The notes beneath the pieces are model-generated. The model saw only the letters and a program-made list of their open reading frames with translations. It searched no databases and was not told the origin of the DNA. 64,000 nt of DNA from Azoarcus sp. (lineage in GTDB: Bacteria; Pseudomonadota; Gammaproteobacteria; Burkholderiales; Rhodocyclaceae). Of this stretch, positions 7,911-17,700 are shown one piece after another; the first letter of the stretch is position 1, and every line of letters begins with the position of its first letter. The stretch covers positions 1 to 64,000 of the forward strand of contig JAITVD010000066.1 in the NCBI GenBank assembly GCA_031285965.1, read 5' to 3'. The position numbers and the translations under genes are program-made.

Positions 7911-10900
7911 ATGAACGGGAAGGAGCCGCTTTCCTTTGCGGTCACGCGCCGCAGGCGGTTGCGCCGTCTGCTGGGGGGGGGCGCCGCCTTTCTCGTTCTT
8001 GCCGCGATGGCGCTGGTGTGGCTTTTCATGACGCAAACAGGGCTGCGGGCGTTTGCTGCCGTGGCGGCGCGTTCCAGCGGCGGGGCGTTGCGCGTGGAAG
8101 GCATCGAAGGCGCTTTGCACGGCCCGTTTTCCGCAAAACGCCTCGGGCTGGATTTGCCCGCCGCGAGGCTTGAACTCTCCGGGCTGTCGTTTGAGTGGCG
8201 GCCTGCCGCGCTTTTCTCCCGAAAACTTGCCCTGACCCGCATCAGAATCGAAGAAGCGGGTGTTTTCTTGCGAAAGTCCGAAGACGCGCCATCCGAGCCG
8301 CTCAAATTTCCGAAGAATCTGCGCTTGCCGCTTGATGTCGAACTCACGGCTCTGGAAATTGGGCGCGTGAATGTTGTGCCTCATGACGCGCCGCCCGCCG
8401 CCGCACCGCTCTTTGTTCTGCTTGAAGGCAGCCTTTCGCTGGCCGCCGATGCTGAACGCTTCCACCTGCGGCGGCTGGTTGCCAATTTGCCGCAAGGGCG
8501 CGCGGAAATGGAGGGCGAGCTTGGCGTTTTTCCGCCCCATGCCCTGCGTGCCAGCGGGCAACTGGCGGGCGAAGCGTTTTCGGCGCGTCTCGATGCCGAA
8601 GGCAGCCTTGCCGAACCCCTGCTGCGCCTTCGGGCGCAAGGCGGTGGGGCGCAGGGGCAAGCAACGCTCGTTGCCGCGCCGTTCGGGGAATTGCCCCTGA
8701 AAACGCTTGAATTCGACATTGACCGAATCAATCCCGCCCTGTTCGCGTCTGGCTTGCCCAGCGCGGACATTCGCATCCAGGCGAAACTGGCGGCCAACGC
8801 CGCGAACAGCGAAGCGGCGTTGAGCGGCCCGGTGCGGCTCGTCAACAAGCATCCGGTGACGCTCGACGCGGGCGGGCTTCCCGTGTCGGCGTTGAGCATG
8901 GAAGCGAGCTTGGGCGCGGCGCTGGATGAACTGCGGCTCGATCAGCTATTGCTCGAAGGCGGCGGCGGCAGGCTTTCGGGATGGCTGCGCTGGCATAGCG
9001 GGAATAAGGCTGCGGCGAAGGAGGATGCCGCACGAAGCGGTTCCGATGCCGTCCTGCCCGCGCGTTTTGGGCGAATCGTTGCCAGCGTCGAAGCGCAAGG
9101 CATTGACCCGGCTCGCGTTGATAGCCGCCTGCCTTCACGGCGCGTCGAAGGTCGGCTGGAAATGGATGCGGATGATGCGCGGCAGCGGGGACGGCTTTCG
9201 CTCCACACCAGCGGGATGAGCGTCGCGGGCGAGGGCGAAGTCGTGGCCAGCGCCGTGGGCAAGCCGATTTTTGTGCTGAAGCTCGATTTGAACGATTTCA
9301 GCCCCGCCGCCTTTCTTCCGGCATCGCCTCCGGGTTCGATTAAATTGCGTGCCGCCGCCAGCGGCACATTGTCCGAGAAGCCGCTCATCGCCGCGCATTA
9401 CGTATTCGGGGAGAGCCGTTTCAATGGCCGTCCGCTCGCGGGGCGCGGCTTGCTAACGTGGAACGGGGCGCATGTGCGCGATGCTGACATCGGGCTTGAT
9501 TTGGCGGGCAACCGCTTCAGGCTCATCGGCGCGTGGGGAGAGCCGCTTGACCGTCTGGCGCTGGAACTTGACGCGCCCCGCCTCGTGGATACCGGGTTCG
9601 GGCTTCAAGGGCGGTTACGCGCAAGCGGCGTTGTCACGGGCGGGCTGGACGCTCCGGCGGGGACGCTGAAAGCCGATGCCGACAGGTTCCGTTTGCCCGG
9701 AATGCTGGATGTGGCAAGGCTTGCGGCAGAAATGCGCATGGATGCCGGAGAGCGTGGCGCGTTGGCGCTGTCGCTGAAAGCATCGGGGCTGGTGGCCGGG
9801 GACACGCGCTTTGCGGCGCTTCGGCTGGCGGCGCGGGGGCAGCGCGACCGCCATCAGATTCAAATTGAGGCGGACGGGGCGCTCGGCAAAAATCCGCTTG
9901 GCCTTCACGCGAATCTGGAAGGCGGCTGGCGGGAACGCCGCTGGCAAGGCCGAATTGCCGCGCTGGAAAGCGACGGGCGCTGGCCGTTGCGCCTACGCGC
10001 TCCGGCGGCGCTGGAAGCGGGGCTGGCGCCGGAAGAATTCAGCCTGCTCGATGCCGAGTTCGACCTCGATTTCAAGCCTGAACCCAGTTCCGGCCACGCG
10101 GGTCGCCGCCGGAGCGCGGCGGCTCCTCGTAGCGCCGACATCAAGCCGGGGCATCTCCACCTCATCGAGACGCGCTGGCGGGACGGCAACGCCGTCCTGC
10201 GCGGCAAGCTGAGCGGATTGCCCGCGACGCGGATTCCGGGGCTGGAGCAGGGCGGGCGGCGCAGCCCGCTGATGCTTGGGGCGGACTGGGAGATGCGCCT
10301 TGGCGAGAGCGTCGAAGGGCAAGCGCGGCTTTTCCGCGAATCGGGCGATTTTTCCGTGCGCGGGGAACTCTCTACGCGCTTAGGGCTGGAGCGTTTCGAG
10401 GCTTATCTGATTGCACATCAGCAAAAACTGACGTTGGCGCTTGCCACGCACGGGCGCGAGGCCGGAGAGCTTGGGCTTCGGGTCGAGGCGGGGATTGAAC
10501 GCGCAGGGCGGGGCTGGCGGCTTGCTCCCCAAGTTCCTGTGTCGGGAGCCGCTCATCTCGATATGCCATCGCTTGCGTGGCTCGGTCGTCTTTCCCGCGA
10601 AAACATCGAGGTCGACGGGGCGCTGGCTGCCGACATTACCCTGTTCGGCACGCCGGACGCGCCGGATTTGCAAGGGCAGATTCGGGGCAGGGGCTTGCGG
10701 TTTTCCCTCGTCGACCAAGGGCTGCTGCTGGCGGGCGGGCAACTGGAAGCTGGGTTTGCCCATCGCGGCGGGCAGCAGAGCTTGCGGCTCACGAAACTCG
10801 AATTTGAATCGCCCAACCGCGTCAAGCCCGCCGACAAGCGTTTGCCCGTGGCTGAACTGACCGCTACGCCGGGGCGCTTGCGCGTCACGGGGGAAATCGG

Positions 10901-12026
10901 CTTCGGCGCCAAAATGACGGATGCCCAGCGCGGGCAATTTGAATTTACCGCCGAACGCTTGCCCCTGTTGCAGCGCCCCGACCGCTGGCTCATCGTTTCG
11001 GGCGAAGGCAGGGCTGAATTGCGGGGCTTGGCGCTTGACGTGCAGGCTCAGGCGCGGGCTGATGCCGGATACATCGTCGTCGATGACATGCCGACTCCAA
11101 GCCTCGGCGACGATGTGGTCGTGCGGAGCCGAAATGAAGAGGAAAACGCGGCTCCCGCCGCTGGCGAAGGGATTGCCCTCTCCGGCAAGCTCACCGTCGG
11201 GTTGGGGCGTGCGCTCTATCTGTCCGCTTTCGGCGCCGATACGCGCCTCGTGGGCGAGTTGGGCGTGGAACTGCGCCCCTTCGAGCCGCCGAGGACGGTG
11301 GGCGTTATCCGCACCGTTGGCGGGACGTGGCGCGGCTATGGGCAGCATCTCAAGATTGAGCGCGGAGCCATCACTTTTCAGGGCGAGGCGGCAAACCCCG
11401 CCATCAACATCACCGCCATGCGGCGGGGGCTGGAAGTTGAGGCGGGCGTCATGATTACGGGAGATGCGCGGCATCCGCAGGTCAAGCTCGTTTCCGAGCC
11501 TGCTGTGCCGGAACACGAAAAACTCTCGTGGCTCATCCTCGGACGCGCCCCGGACGCGGGCGGCGGCGATATGGCGCTGCTCCTACCCGCCGCGCAGGCT
11601 TTGTTTGGAAGCACGGGTGGCGGGCTGACGGAAGATATTGGCAGCAAACTTGGATTCGACACGTTCAGCGTCGGGCAAGGAGAACTCAACAGCATGCGGC
11701 GCAACCAGACCAGCAAAGTCGTTGGCGGCGGCTCCCGGATCAGCGCCGGCCCCGCGACGGAAAGCGATGTCGTCACTGTCGGCAAGCGGCTGACAAGCGA
11801 CCTTTCCCTGTCTTTTGAACAGAGCCTTGGCGGCGCGGAATCCCTCGTCAAGCTCACCTACCGCATTAGCCGCGAACTGTCGCTCATCGCTCGCGGCGGA
11901 ACCGACAACGCGCTGGATATTTATTACACCTATGTACTGCGCAATAAGGAATGGCGGGAGAGGCGCAGGAAAAGGGATGCTCTTTCCTCTGGTTCGTCCC
12001 CCGCAAACGGGCAAGGGGAAGAATGA
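7911..12026 (+). CDS. tamB: Translocation and assembly module inner-membrane protein TamB
   Basis: A 1371-residue AsmA-like/DUF490 protein anchored by one N-terminal helix (residues about 22-45, after an arginine-rich segment). It has a very long β-rich periplasmic body and the diagnostic C-terminal DUF490 domain (WLILGRAPDAGGG, VTVGKRLTSDLSLSFEQSLG, YYTYVLRNKEWRE). The family forms a bridge from inner to outer membrane for lipid transport and autotransporter assembly with TamA. tamA is not in the window. It begins 41 nt after trpC and meets mtgA tail to tail with only 2 bases between the genes. Confidence 0.93.
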   Translation: MNGKEPLSFAVTRRRRLRRLLGGGAAFLVLAAMALVWLFMTQTGLRAFAAVAARSSGGALRVEGIEGALHGPFSAKRLGLDLPAARLELSGLSFEWRPAALFSRKLALTRIRIEEAGVFLRKSEDAPSEPLKFPKNLRLPLDVELTALEIGRVNVVPHDAPPAAAPLFVLLEGSLSLAADAERFHLRRLVANLPQGRAEMEGELGVFPPHALRASGQLAGEAFSARLDAEGSLAEPLLRLRAQGGGAQGQATLVAAPFGELPLKTLEFDIDRINPALFASGLPSADIRIQAKLAANAANSEAALSGPVRLVNKHPVTLDAGGLPVSALSMEASLGAALDELRLDQLLLEGGGGRLSGWLRWHSGNKAAAKEDAARSGSDAVLPARFGRIVASVEAQGIDPARVDSRLPSRRVEGRLEMDADDARQRGRLSLHTSGMSVAGEGEVVASAVGKPIFVLKLDLNDFSPAAFLPASPPGSIKLRAAASGTLSEKPLIAAHYVFGESRFNGRPLAGRGLLTWNGAHVRDADIGLDLAGNRFRLIGAWGEPLDRLALELDAPRLVDTGFGLQGRLRASGVVTGGLDAPAGTLKADADRFRLPGMLDVARLAAEMRMDAGERGALALSLKASGLVAGDTRFAALRLAARGQRDRHQIQIEADGALGKNPLGLHANLEGGWRERRWQGRIAALESDGRWPLRLRAPAALEAGLAPEEFSLLDAEFDLDFKPEPSSGHAGRRRSAAAPRSADIKPGHLHLIETRWRDGNAVLRGKLSGLPATRIPGLEQGGRRSPLMLGADWEMRLGESVEGQARLFRESGDFSVRGELSTRLGLERFEAYLIAHQQKLTLALATHGREAGELGLRVEAGIERAGRGWRLAPQVPVSGAAHLDMPSLAWLGRLSRENIEVDGALAADITLFGTPDAPDLQGQIRGRGLRFSLVDQGLLLAGGQLEAGFAHRGGQQSLRLTKLEFESPNRVKPADKRLPVAELTATPGRLRVTGEIGFGAKMTDAQRGQFEFTAERLPLLQRPDRWLIVSGEGRAELRGLALDVQAQARADAGYIVVDDMPTPSLGDDVVVRSRNEEENAAPAAGEGIALSGKLTVGLGRALYLSAFGADTRLVGELGVELRPFEPPRTVGVIRTVGGTWRGYGQHLKIERGAITFQGEAANPAINITAMRRGLEVEAGVMITGDARHPQVKLVSEPAVPEHEKLSWLILGRAPDAGGGDMALLLPAAQALFGSTGGGLTEDIGSKLGFDTFSVGQGELNSMRRNQTSKVVGGGSRISAGPATESDVVTVGKRLTSDLSLSFEQSLGGAESLVKLTYRISRELSLIARGGTDNALDIYYTYVLRNKEWRERRRKRDALSSGSSPANGQGEE

Positions 12027-12028
12027 GC

Positions 12029-12724
12029 TTAAGGAACCTGCGTGCCCGGCATATAAGAGAGGATGCGCTGGGCGCGGGACTGTAGGAAGGGGCCGAAAGA
12101 GCGGCTGTAGCGGCGCGGATTGGGCAGCATGACGGCCAGCCGCGCGCTTTCCGCCGGTCCGAGGCGGGCGGCGGAAACACGGTAGTAGCGCCGCGCCGCC
12201 GCTTCCGCGCCGAAAATGTTTTCGCCCCATTGCGCCGTGTTCAGATACACCTCCAGTATGCGGCGCTTATCCCACAGGGCTTCAATCATCAACGCGATGA
12301 CCGCTTCCTGGCTTTTGCGAAGATAGCTGCGGCTTGGCGACAGGAACAGGTTTTTTGCGAGTTGCTGCGTGATGGTGGAGCCGCCCGCCCGCGTTTTGCC
12401 ACGGGCAAGGTTCTTTTCCAGCGCGGCTTCGATGCCGTCCCAGTCGAAACCGTCGTGTTCGAGGAAATGGCTGTCCTCGGCGGCGATGACGGCGCGTTTC
12501 AGGTGGATGGATATTTTTTCGTAAGGTATCCAAGTGTGAGCCAGTTTGGCTTTCGGGTTTTTGGCCTGTAACCCGGCTTCCGCGAGGCGCATGAAACGGG
12601 TCTCGGACGGGTTGTGGCTGCGCCAGAACACGAGATGGGCGAAAAACCAGAGCTGCGCCCCGAGCGCGAGCGCGAAAACCAGAGCGAGGCTGCGCCATAG
12701 CCAGCGGAGGACGCGCTTTTTCAA
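12029..12724 (-). CDS. mtgA: Monofunctional biosynthetic peptidoglycan transglycosylase
   Basis: Polymerises lipid II glycan strands at the inner membrane. The GT51 domain has EDSHFLEHDGFDWDGIEAA with the catalytic glutamate, and GGSTITQQLAKNLFL. A single helix anchor is at residues about 9-28. I chose the TTG at 12724 (LKKRVLRWLW), which gives 231 residues, the usual family length. The ORF track start at 12877 would lie deep inside aroE. The TTG overlaps the aroE stop as TTGA, which implies coupling. Confidence 0.93.
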   Translation of the reverse strand: MKKRVLRWLWRSLALVFALALGAQLWFFAHLVFWRSHNPSETRFMRLAEAGLQAKNPKAKLAHTWIPYEKISIHLKRAVIAAEDSHFLEHDGFDWDGIEAALEKNLARGKTRAGGSTITQQLAKNLFLSPSRSYLRKSQEAVIALMIEALWDKRRILEVYLNTAQWGENIFGAEAAARRYYRVSAARLGPAESARLAVMLPNPRRYSRSFGPFLQSRAQRILSYMPGTQVP

Positions 12725-13560
12725 CGGTGGGAGGCCTGTTGTTTGCCGCGCAGCATGGAGAGCACGGGGGCGCTGTCCGGTCGCATGCCGCGCCAGAGGG
12801 CGAAACTCTCCGCTGCCTGTTCGACCAGCATCCCGAGGCCGTCTTGGATTCGTGCCGCGCCTGTTTTCCGCGCCCAAGCCATAAAAGGCGTGTCGCCCGC
12901 GCCGTACATCATGTCGTAGGCGAGCGCGTCGGGCGCGAAAACGCTGTCGGGCAGGGGAATGCTTTCGTTTGCGAGGCTCGCGGACGTGGCGTTGATGACG
13001 GCATCGAATTTCCGCCCTCCGATGTCCTGAAAGCCTCCGGCGGCAAATGCCGTTTGTCCGACGTGGGGCGCAAAGGCCGCATGGAGTTCCCGCGCTCGTC
13101 CGATGCTGCGGTTGGCGAGCATGAGCGACGCGGGGCGAGTCTGGAGCAGGGGAAAGAGAACGCCCCGCGCCGCGCCGCCCGCGCCGAGCAGCAGCACGTG
13201 GCGGGCAGCGAGCGGGCAGGAGAGATTGATGGCGAGGTCGCGCACCAGCCCGATGCCGTCGGTGTTGTCGCCAACGATAGCCTCATCGGTGAAGGTGAGC
13301 GTGTTGACGGCGCCTGCGAGCTTTGCTCGCTCTGTCAGGCAAGTGGCGAGCGAATAGGCTTCGAGCTTGAACGGCACGGTCACGTTTGCGCCGCGCCCGC
13401 CTGCGGCGCGAAACATCCGCACGGCGTTTGGAAATCCGTCCAGCGGCGCGAGCATCGCCCGGTAGCTCAACGCCTGCCGTGTCTGGCGGGCGAACTCGGC
13501 GTGGATGAAGGGCGAATGGCTATGCTCAACGGGATGGCCGATTAGGGCATAACAATCCAT
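12721..13560 (-). CDS. aroE: Shikimate dehydrogenase (NADP+)
   Basis: Reduces 3-dehydroshikimate to shikimate in aromatic amino acid synthesis. The substrate-binding block GHPVEHSHSPFIH is at the N-terminus. The catalytic lysine lies in NVTVPFKLEAY, the conserved NTLTF and GDNTDGIGLVRDL blocks follow, and the nucleotide-binding loop is GAGGAARGV with ANR behind it (NADP-type). 279 residues, full length. It lies between a TonB-family gene and mtgA. Confidence 0.96.
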   Translation of the reverse strand: MDCYALIGHPVEHSHSPFIHAEFARQTRQALSYRAMLAPLDGFPNAVRMFRAAGGRGANVTVPFKLEAYSLATCLTERAKLAGAVNTLTFTDEAIVGDNTDGIGLVRDLAINLSCPLAARHVLLLGAGGAARGVLFPLLQTRPASLMLANRSIGRARELHAAFAPHVGQTAFAAGGFQDIGGRKFDAVINATSASLANESIPLPDSVFAPDALAYDMMYGAGDTPFMAWARKTGAARIQDGLGMLVEQAAESFALWRGMRPDSAPVLSMLRGKQQASHR

Positions 13561-13596
13561 TGCGGGCGCGTATCCGGTGGAGGGTGGCGGCGGTCA

Positions 13597-14490
13597 TCAC
13601 CTGTTCCTCACGCCGAGCCTGTCGTTTGTAAACGCCCACGTCCGGGTGATTTCGATGATGTCCGTGTCTTTGGCAATCGCGGGCGGGAAGGGTGCGTAGG
13701 GATCTCCCAGCCTAACGATCCGTTCCGCCGCTTTGTTCAGGACATCGTGCTTTGAAGGACGGTTGATGATGATTTTTTCAATCGAGCCGTCTTTCTTGAT
13801 GGAAACCGTCATCACGAGCGTGTCGTATATCTTGCCGCGCGCGGCGGCTGGATAATTCATTTCGCCGATGCGCTCGGCTTTTGTCCGCCAATCCTCGATG
13901 TATTGGGCAAAACGGTATTCCTGCGTGCGCGCGCCGATTTGCTTGCGGCGCGGGCGCTGGTTGTAGGCGCGCATCTTTTCGGCGATTTCGGCTTCAAGGG
14001 CCAAGCTCATTGCCCTGGCATCTGCCGCGTCCGCGCCTGTGGCGGGCTGCGGCTTGGCGGGCTTGTCCTCGGCGTTTTCCGTTTTGATGGCGACGGCAGC
14101 GCCTTCTTGGGTCAAGACCTGATCGGGTTGCAGTTGCCGTATGGCGGACTGCTGTCCCCGCGTCATGTCGATGAGGTCGTTGCCATCGTGCAGGCTTTGC
14201 TGTGGCGGCAGCGGCGATGTGGCGCGAACGTCCTCGCTGCTGTCGCCGCCTCCGTCAAGATTGGCTTGCGCGAGCGCCTGCGCGTCTTTCGGGGCGGTGT
14301 TGTGGCGGGCGTTGACGAGAACCACGTCAAGATTGGGCGCATGCAGAGGAGGGCGCTCAGGCAGGGTGAACTGGATGAGCATCACCAGAAAGTGCACCGC
14401 GATTGAGCTGACAAAACCAATGGACAGACGCTTGTCCCGGCCGTAGAGGTTTCGTATCGCGGAAAGAAAAGAAGAACGCTTCGGAGCCAT
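13597..14490 (-). CDS. TonB-family energy transducer-like protein
   Basis: 297 residues: a basic N-terminal cytoplasmic segment, one transmembrane helix (about 24-41), a proline/alanine-rich and charged periplasmic linker, and a C-terminal TonB-like domain (MNYPAAARGKIYDTLVMTVSIKKDGS…). It lacks the SHLS-type anchor and long proline stretch of classical TonB, and no exbB or exbD is nearby. The placement upstream of aroE recurs in betaproteobacteria. It probably contacts outer-membrane or envelope machinery, but the partner cannot be named. Confidence 0.82.
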   Translation of the reverse strand: MAPKRSSFLSAIRNLYGRDKRLSIGFVSSIAVHFLVMLIQFTLPERPPLHAPNLDVVLVNARHNTAPKDAQALAQANLDGGGDSSEDVRATSPLPPQQSLHDGNDLIDMTRGQQSAIRQLQPDQVLTQEGAAVAIKTENAEDKPAKPQPATGADAADARAMSLALEAEIAEKMRAYNQRPRRKQIGARTQEYRFAQYIEDWRTKAERIGEMNYPAAARGKIYDTLVMTVSIKKDGSIEKIIINRPSKHDVLNKAAERIVRLGDPYAPFPPAIAKDTDIIEITRTWAFTNDRLGVRNR

Positions 14491-14566
14491 GTGTCGATTC
14501 TACGCAAGCAATCAGGTCTAGGGCGATTTCGTCGGATAGGACATGAGTGATTAAGTTTTGTTTTGG

Positions 14567-16465
14567 CTAATATTCCGCTTCTTCCCGCGCGTCCAGGCCG
14601 GGTTCGGCAAGGGTGGCAAGGTAGCGGGCGTCGACTTCCACATCGATGAGATCGCTGCCGACAACGCTTAGGCTGATCTTCGAGCCAGGCAGTTGCGGCG
14701 GGAGCGAAGGCATCCTGATAACGAGCGGGATGTCGGCGAGCCGGACGAGATTGTCACGCAAAACAGTGGCCTCATATACCTGAGCGTTGTTTTGACGCAA
14801 CCATCGCACGCACCAGTAACGTTCGATGCGCCGCTGGAATTCGATGTACTCGGCGTAAGCCTGCTCGAAAACGCGCATCGCCTCCAGCAGGTCGGTCGAT
14901 CTGGGCGCAAAGGCCGGGGCGGTTTTGTTGAGCACGGCGATGATTTGCCACTGGTTGACTAAATCGGCGTAACGGCGCAGCGGGGAACTTGACCAAGCGT
15001 AGCAGTCGACGCCAAGCCCTTCGTGCGGCGAGGCGACCGTTGCCATGCGCACTTTGCCGCCGCCCTGCACACGGTACAGGCCGGGCACGTTCGCCTCGTC
15101 GAGCAGCTTGCCCCAAGTGGAATTGGCATGAATCATCAGTTCGGACACGAGCTTGTCCAGCGGAGAGCCGCGCAGGCGCGGGCTGATGCTGATTGCGCCA
15201 GAGCCGTCCGGCGTGTCCTGTTCCCAGTCGACGCTGAAGGCGTAATCGACTTGGTTTCCGTTCCCCGAAGGCTTGCCGCGTCCGGCTTCGAGCACCGTGG
15301 CGAGTTCCCAGAGCAGGGTGAGTTCTTTTTTCCAGGGAAAATCCGAGCCGCTTTTTGTGAGCGCCGCTTCGTTGAAAATCGTCTCGATGTCGTGATGGCG
15401 CAGGTTGGCGACCACCGGCACGCGCTCGATGCGGCTCTCGTGGGAGGTGATGGTCAGGTCGGCGCGCACGTCAAGATAAAGCGATATGGCCGGACGCGCG
15501 CTGCCCTCGTTGAGCGTGAATGCTGAAACCACGTCATCGGGCAGCATCGTGATTTTGCCGCCTGGCATGTAGACGGTAGATAGCCGCCTGCGGGCAATGG
15601 CATCGAGCGGGGAGCCGCGTGCAAAACCCAGAGCGGGCGCGGCGATATGGATGCCGATCCTCCAGTTCCCTCCCGGCTGCGGCGTGACGGAAAAAGCGTC
15701 GTCGATTTCCGTGGTCGTGGCGTCGTCAATTGAAAACGCGGCGACTTCCGCGCAGGGCAGGTCAATTGGGACAACAGGCGGCTCATAGGACGGAAAATCC
15801 GTGCCTTCCGGGAACTGCTCGAACAGGAAACGCTGGCGGTGGTAGTCGTAGCTCGATGAGAGCGCGCCGCATTCCAGCAGCAGCCGTGCCGCAGAAAGCC
15901 CCCGGTCGACGCAGGCCGCTTCCAGCGCCTTGGATTCAAGGCTGTTGCGGTCTGGGCGGTAGAGCAGCCGGGAAACGATGGCGCCAAATTCTGCGGGAAG
16001 CCGCCCCGCAACCAGTTCCGCGCGCATCCGTTCGATGGCTTCGGCCTGAAGGCGTTTTTTTTCCATGCCAACCTTGGCGGCGCGGAGAATATCCTCCGGC
16101 GCTTTGCGGAAACGCCCTTTGCCCCGGCGGTGAAACCACATGGGCGCGGCATGCAGCGAAAAAAGCATCGCGGCGGCCTCTGCCGCGTTTGGCGCGTGGC
16201 CATAATAATCGGCGGCGAATTCCGTAAAAGCGAACTCCTCGTCGCCGCAGACGCTCCACAGAAAATCCGTGTCGAACCCGCTGGCGGCATCCTGCGCGCG
16301 GGCGAGCAGGTCGGCGGGCGCGGGGTCGCGGAATTCGAGCAGCACATTGGCGCGTTTCAGCTTCACGCGCTTGCCGCGAGTGTTTTCCACCTGAAGCGAA
16401 CTGTCGTTATCGGCCAGTACGGTTCCGGCCTTGAAGCTGCCTTCTTCTTCAAATAAGACAAACAT
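14567..16465 (-). CDS. RNB-domain exoribonuclease (RNase II/R family)
   Basis: 632 residues from the ATG at 16465, which begins the β-rich domain MFVLFEEEGSFKAG. The TTG at 16507 in the ORF track would run into uppP. The RNB catalytic block reads SIDDATTTEIDDAFSV, with an acidic pattern D-E-D-D where E. coli RNase II has D-D-D-D. The later conserved segments SSPLRRYADLVNQWQ and MIHANSTWGKLL are present. It processively degrades single-stranded RNA 3' to 5' in the cytoplasm. A standard C-terminal S1 domain is not obvious and the tail is short, as in the smaller RNase II-like branch. Confidence 0.88.
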   Translation of the reverse strand: MFVLFEEEGSFKAGTVLADNDSSLQVENTRGKRVKLKRANVLLEFRDPAPADLLARAQDAASGFDTDFLWSVCGDEEFAFTEFAADYYGHAPNAAEAAAMLFSLHAAPMWFHRRGKGRFRKAPEDILRAAKVGMEKKRLQAEAIERMRAELVAGRLPAEFGAIVSRLLYRPDRNSLESKALEAACVDRGLSAARLLLECGALSSSYDYHRQRFLFEQFPEGTDFPSYEPPVVPIDLPCAEVAAFSIDDATTTEIDDAFSVTPQPGGNWRIGIHIAAPALGFARGSPLDAIARRRLSTVYMPGGKITMLPDDVVSAFTLNEGSARPAISLYLDVRADLTITSHESRIERVPVVANLRHHDIETIFNEAALTKSGSDFPWKKELTLLWELATVLEAGRGKPSGNGNQVDYAFSVDWEQDTPDGSGAISISPRLRGSPLDKLVSELMIHANSTWGKLLDEANVPGLYRVQGGGKVRMATVASPHEGLGVDCYAWSSSPLRRYADLVNQWQIIAVLNKTAPAFAPRSTDLLEAMRVFEQAYAEYIEFQRRIERYWCVRWLRQNNAQVYEATVLRDNLVRLADIPLVIRMPSLPPQLPGSKISLSVVGSDLIDVEVDARYLATLAEPGLDAREEAEY

Positions 16466-16481
16466 ATGATGGTCGCCGCGC

Positions 16482-17321
16482 TTAATCCGGCAAGTTCCAG
16501 TCCACAAGCCCGAAATGCCAAGTGGCGAATACGGTCAGCCCGAAGATAATCCGATACCAGGCAAATGGAATAAAGGTATGGGTGGAGATATAGCGCAGCA
16601 AAAAGCGCACCGCCCAAATTGCCGAGATGAAGGAAGCCGCGCAGCCGACGGCAAAAAACGGGAGATGTTCCAGCTTGAACAGTTCCCAGTTTTTGTAGAC
16701 ATCCAGCACGGTGGCTCCGAACATGGTCGGGATGGCGAGGAAAAAGGAAAACTCCGTGGCGGCTTTGCGCGACAGCCCGAAAATGACGCCGCCGATGATG
16801 GTCGCGCCCGCGCGCGAAGTGCCGGGAATCATGGACAGCGCCTGCGCGAAGCCGATTTTGATTGCGGTGCTCGCAGTCATGTCGTCGATTTCCGCCTGCT
16901 GCGGGCGGTTTTGAAGAAACCGCTCGACGATGAGAATGACGATGCCGCCGATGACCAGCGCCCCCGCAACGACAAGAGGATTGAACAGAACATCCTTGAT
17001 GACCTTGTGAAACGCCAGCCCTAGAATGACGGCGGGCAGGAAACTCAAGATGAGCATCAGCACGAAACGCAGCGAGCGCGGGTCGCGGGGTTTCAGCAGC
17101 GTGCCGACTGTCACTTCGGCTATTTTCGTCCGGTAAATCCAGCACACCGCGAAGATGGCGGCAAGCTGGATGACGATTTCAAAAACCTTGACGATGCCGT
17201 CGTTTGCGCCAAGCAGGTCGCTGGCGATGATGAGATGCCCCGTTGAGGAGATGGGCAGGAATTCGGTCAGCCCCTCAACGATGCCGAGAAGGATTGCGGT
17301 GATGAAAGTCTGTATGTCCAT
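16482..17321 (-). CDS. uppP: Undecaprenyl-diphosphatase (UppP/BacA)
   Basis: Integral membrane phosphatase that recycles the undecaprenyl carrier for cell-wall synthesis. It also confers basal bacitracin resistance. The first catalytic block is [19 protein letters not shown] and the second [13 protein letters not shown] (alanine in place of the usual serine after R). About eight hydrophobic helices are spread over 279 residues. The ATG at 17321 gives the normal MDIQTF start. The TTG at 17345 is a less likely alternative. The stop lies 16 nt before the ribonuclease start. Confidence 0.95.
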   Translation of the reverse strand: MDIQTFITAILLGIVEGLTEFLPISSTGHLIIASDLLGANDGIVKVFEIVIQLAAIFAVCWIYRTKIAEVTVGTLLKPRDPRSLRFVLMLILSFLPAVILGLAFHKVIKDVLFNPLVVAGALVIGGIVILIVERFLQNRPQQAEIDDMTASTAIKIGFAQALSMIPGTSRAGATIIGGVIFGLSRKAATEFSFFLAIPTMFGATVLDVYKNWELFKLEHLPFFAVGCAASFISAIWAVRFLLRYISTHTFIPFAWYRIIFGLTVFATWHFGLVDWNLPD

Positions 17322-17402
17322 CGGGGAGCGGTTGGTGGAACGCAAAGAGGCGAAGTATATCTGAACCGCCGTTCGCGCCCATGAGCTTAATTTCCCTTTC
17401 TG

Positions 17403-17432
17403 AAAATGACGATGGGAGCCGAAGCTCCCACC
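17403..17432 (-). terminator. Hairpin at the 3' end of the tmRNA coding piece
   Basis: On the minus strand GGTGGGAGC-TTCG-GCTCCCATC forms a 9-bp stem with a UUCG tetraloop, followed by GTCATTTTC. It acts either as the intrinsic terminator or as the final stem of the coding piece. Confidence 0.7.
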
Positions 17433-17700
17433 GGCTGTCTTGGGTTACAAGGCTTCAGCGGCCCCGGCAATCAGCTTAAGCAGCGACTGCGAAACGCTCA
17501 TCGTTGGCGTTTATGGATTTGCGCGGATTACGTCCGTCGCCTCTCGGGTTGCCTGCTTGCCTTTGCCCGCCCTGTCGAATCCGGTACACCCCCACCGAAA
17601 CGCATTTGCCTGAAATGGCGCTTCGGTGGAGGTGAGGGGAGTCGAACCCCTGTCCAGAACGTCTCCAACTCGCCGGGATTACAACCATGCGCGGCATTGT
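17411..17700 (-). ncRNA. ssrA: tmRNA, circularly permuted two-piece form
   Basis: Rescues stalled ribosomes and tags the nascent chain. Read on the minus strand, the acceptor (3') piece comes first. A T arm AGGGG-TTCGACT-CCCCT is followed by the acceptor strand CACCTCC (17634-17628) and discriminator A, CC, then G instead of the encoded A. After about 30 bases that extend the stem as a hairpin, the coding (5') piece starts with GGGGGTG (17593-17587) and the conserved GGATTCGACAGGG. GGGGGTG pairs with CACCTCC over 7 bp with one G·U. The tag frame follows at 17508. The order acceptor-then-coding is the permuted arrangement known in alphaproteobacteria, some cyanobacteria and some betaproteobacteria. 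The 5' limit near 17700 is approximate. Confidence 0.9.
17476..17508 (-). other. tmRNA proteolysis tag reading frame (ANDERFAVAA)
   Basis: Ten codons read A-N-D-E-R-F-A-V-A-A and are followed by TAA. The alanine resume codon GCC follows CCATAAAC, as in other tmRNAs. The ending AVAA is the hydrophobic degron recognised by ClpXP-type proteases. It is close to betaproteobacterial tags of the ANDERxALAA type known to me. Confidence 0.93.

Noticed and set aside
7461-8852. 463-aa minus-strand ORF opposite trpC and tamB
   Set aside because: Opposite two well-identified genes, arginine/proline-rich composition typical of antisense frames in GC-rich DNA, no domain.
17627-17690. tRNA-like T arm and acceptor sequence as a separate tRNA gene
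   Set aside because: No anticodon arm or D arm; it pairs with GGGGGTG of the adjacent tmRNA coding piece and belongs to the permuted tmRNA.
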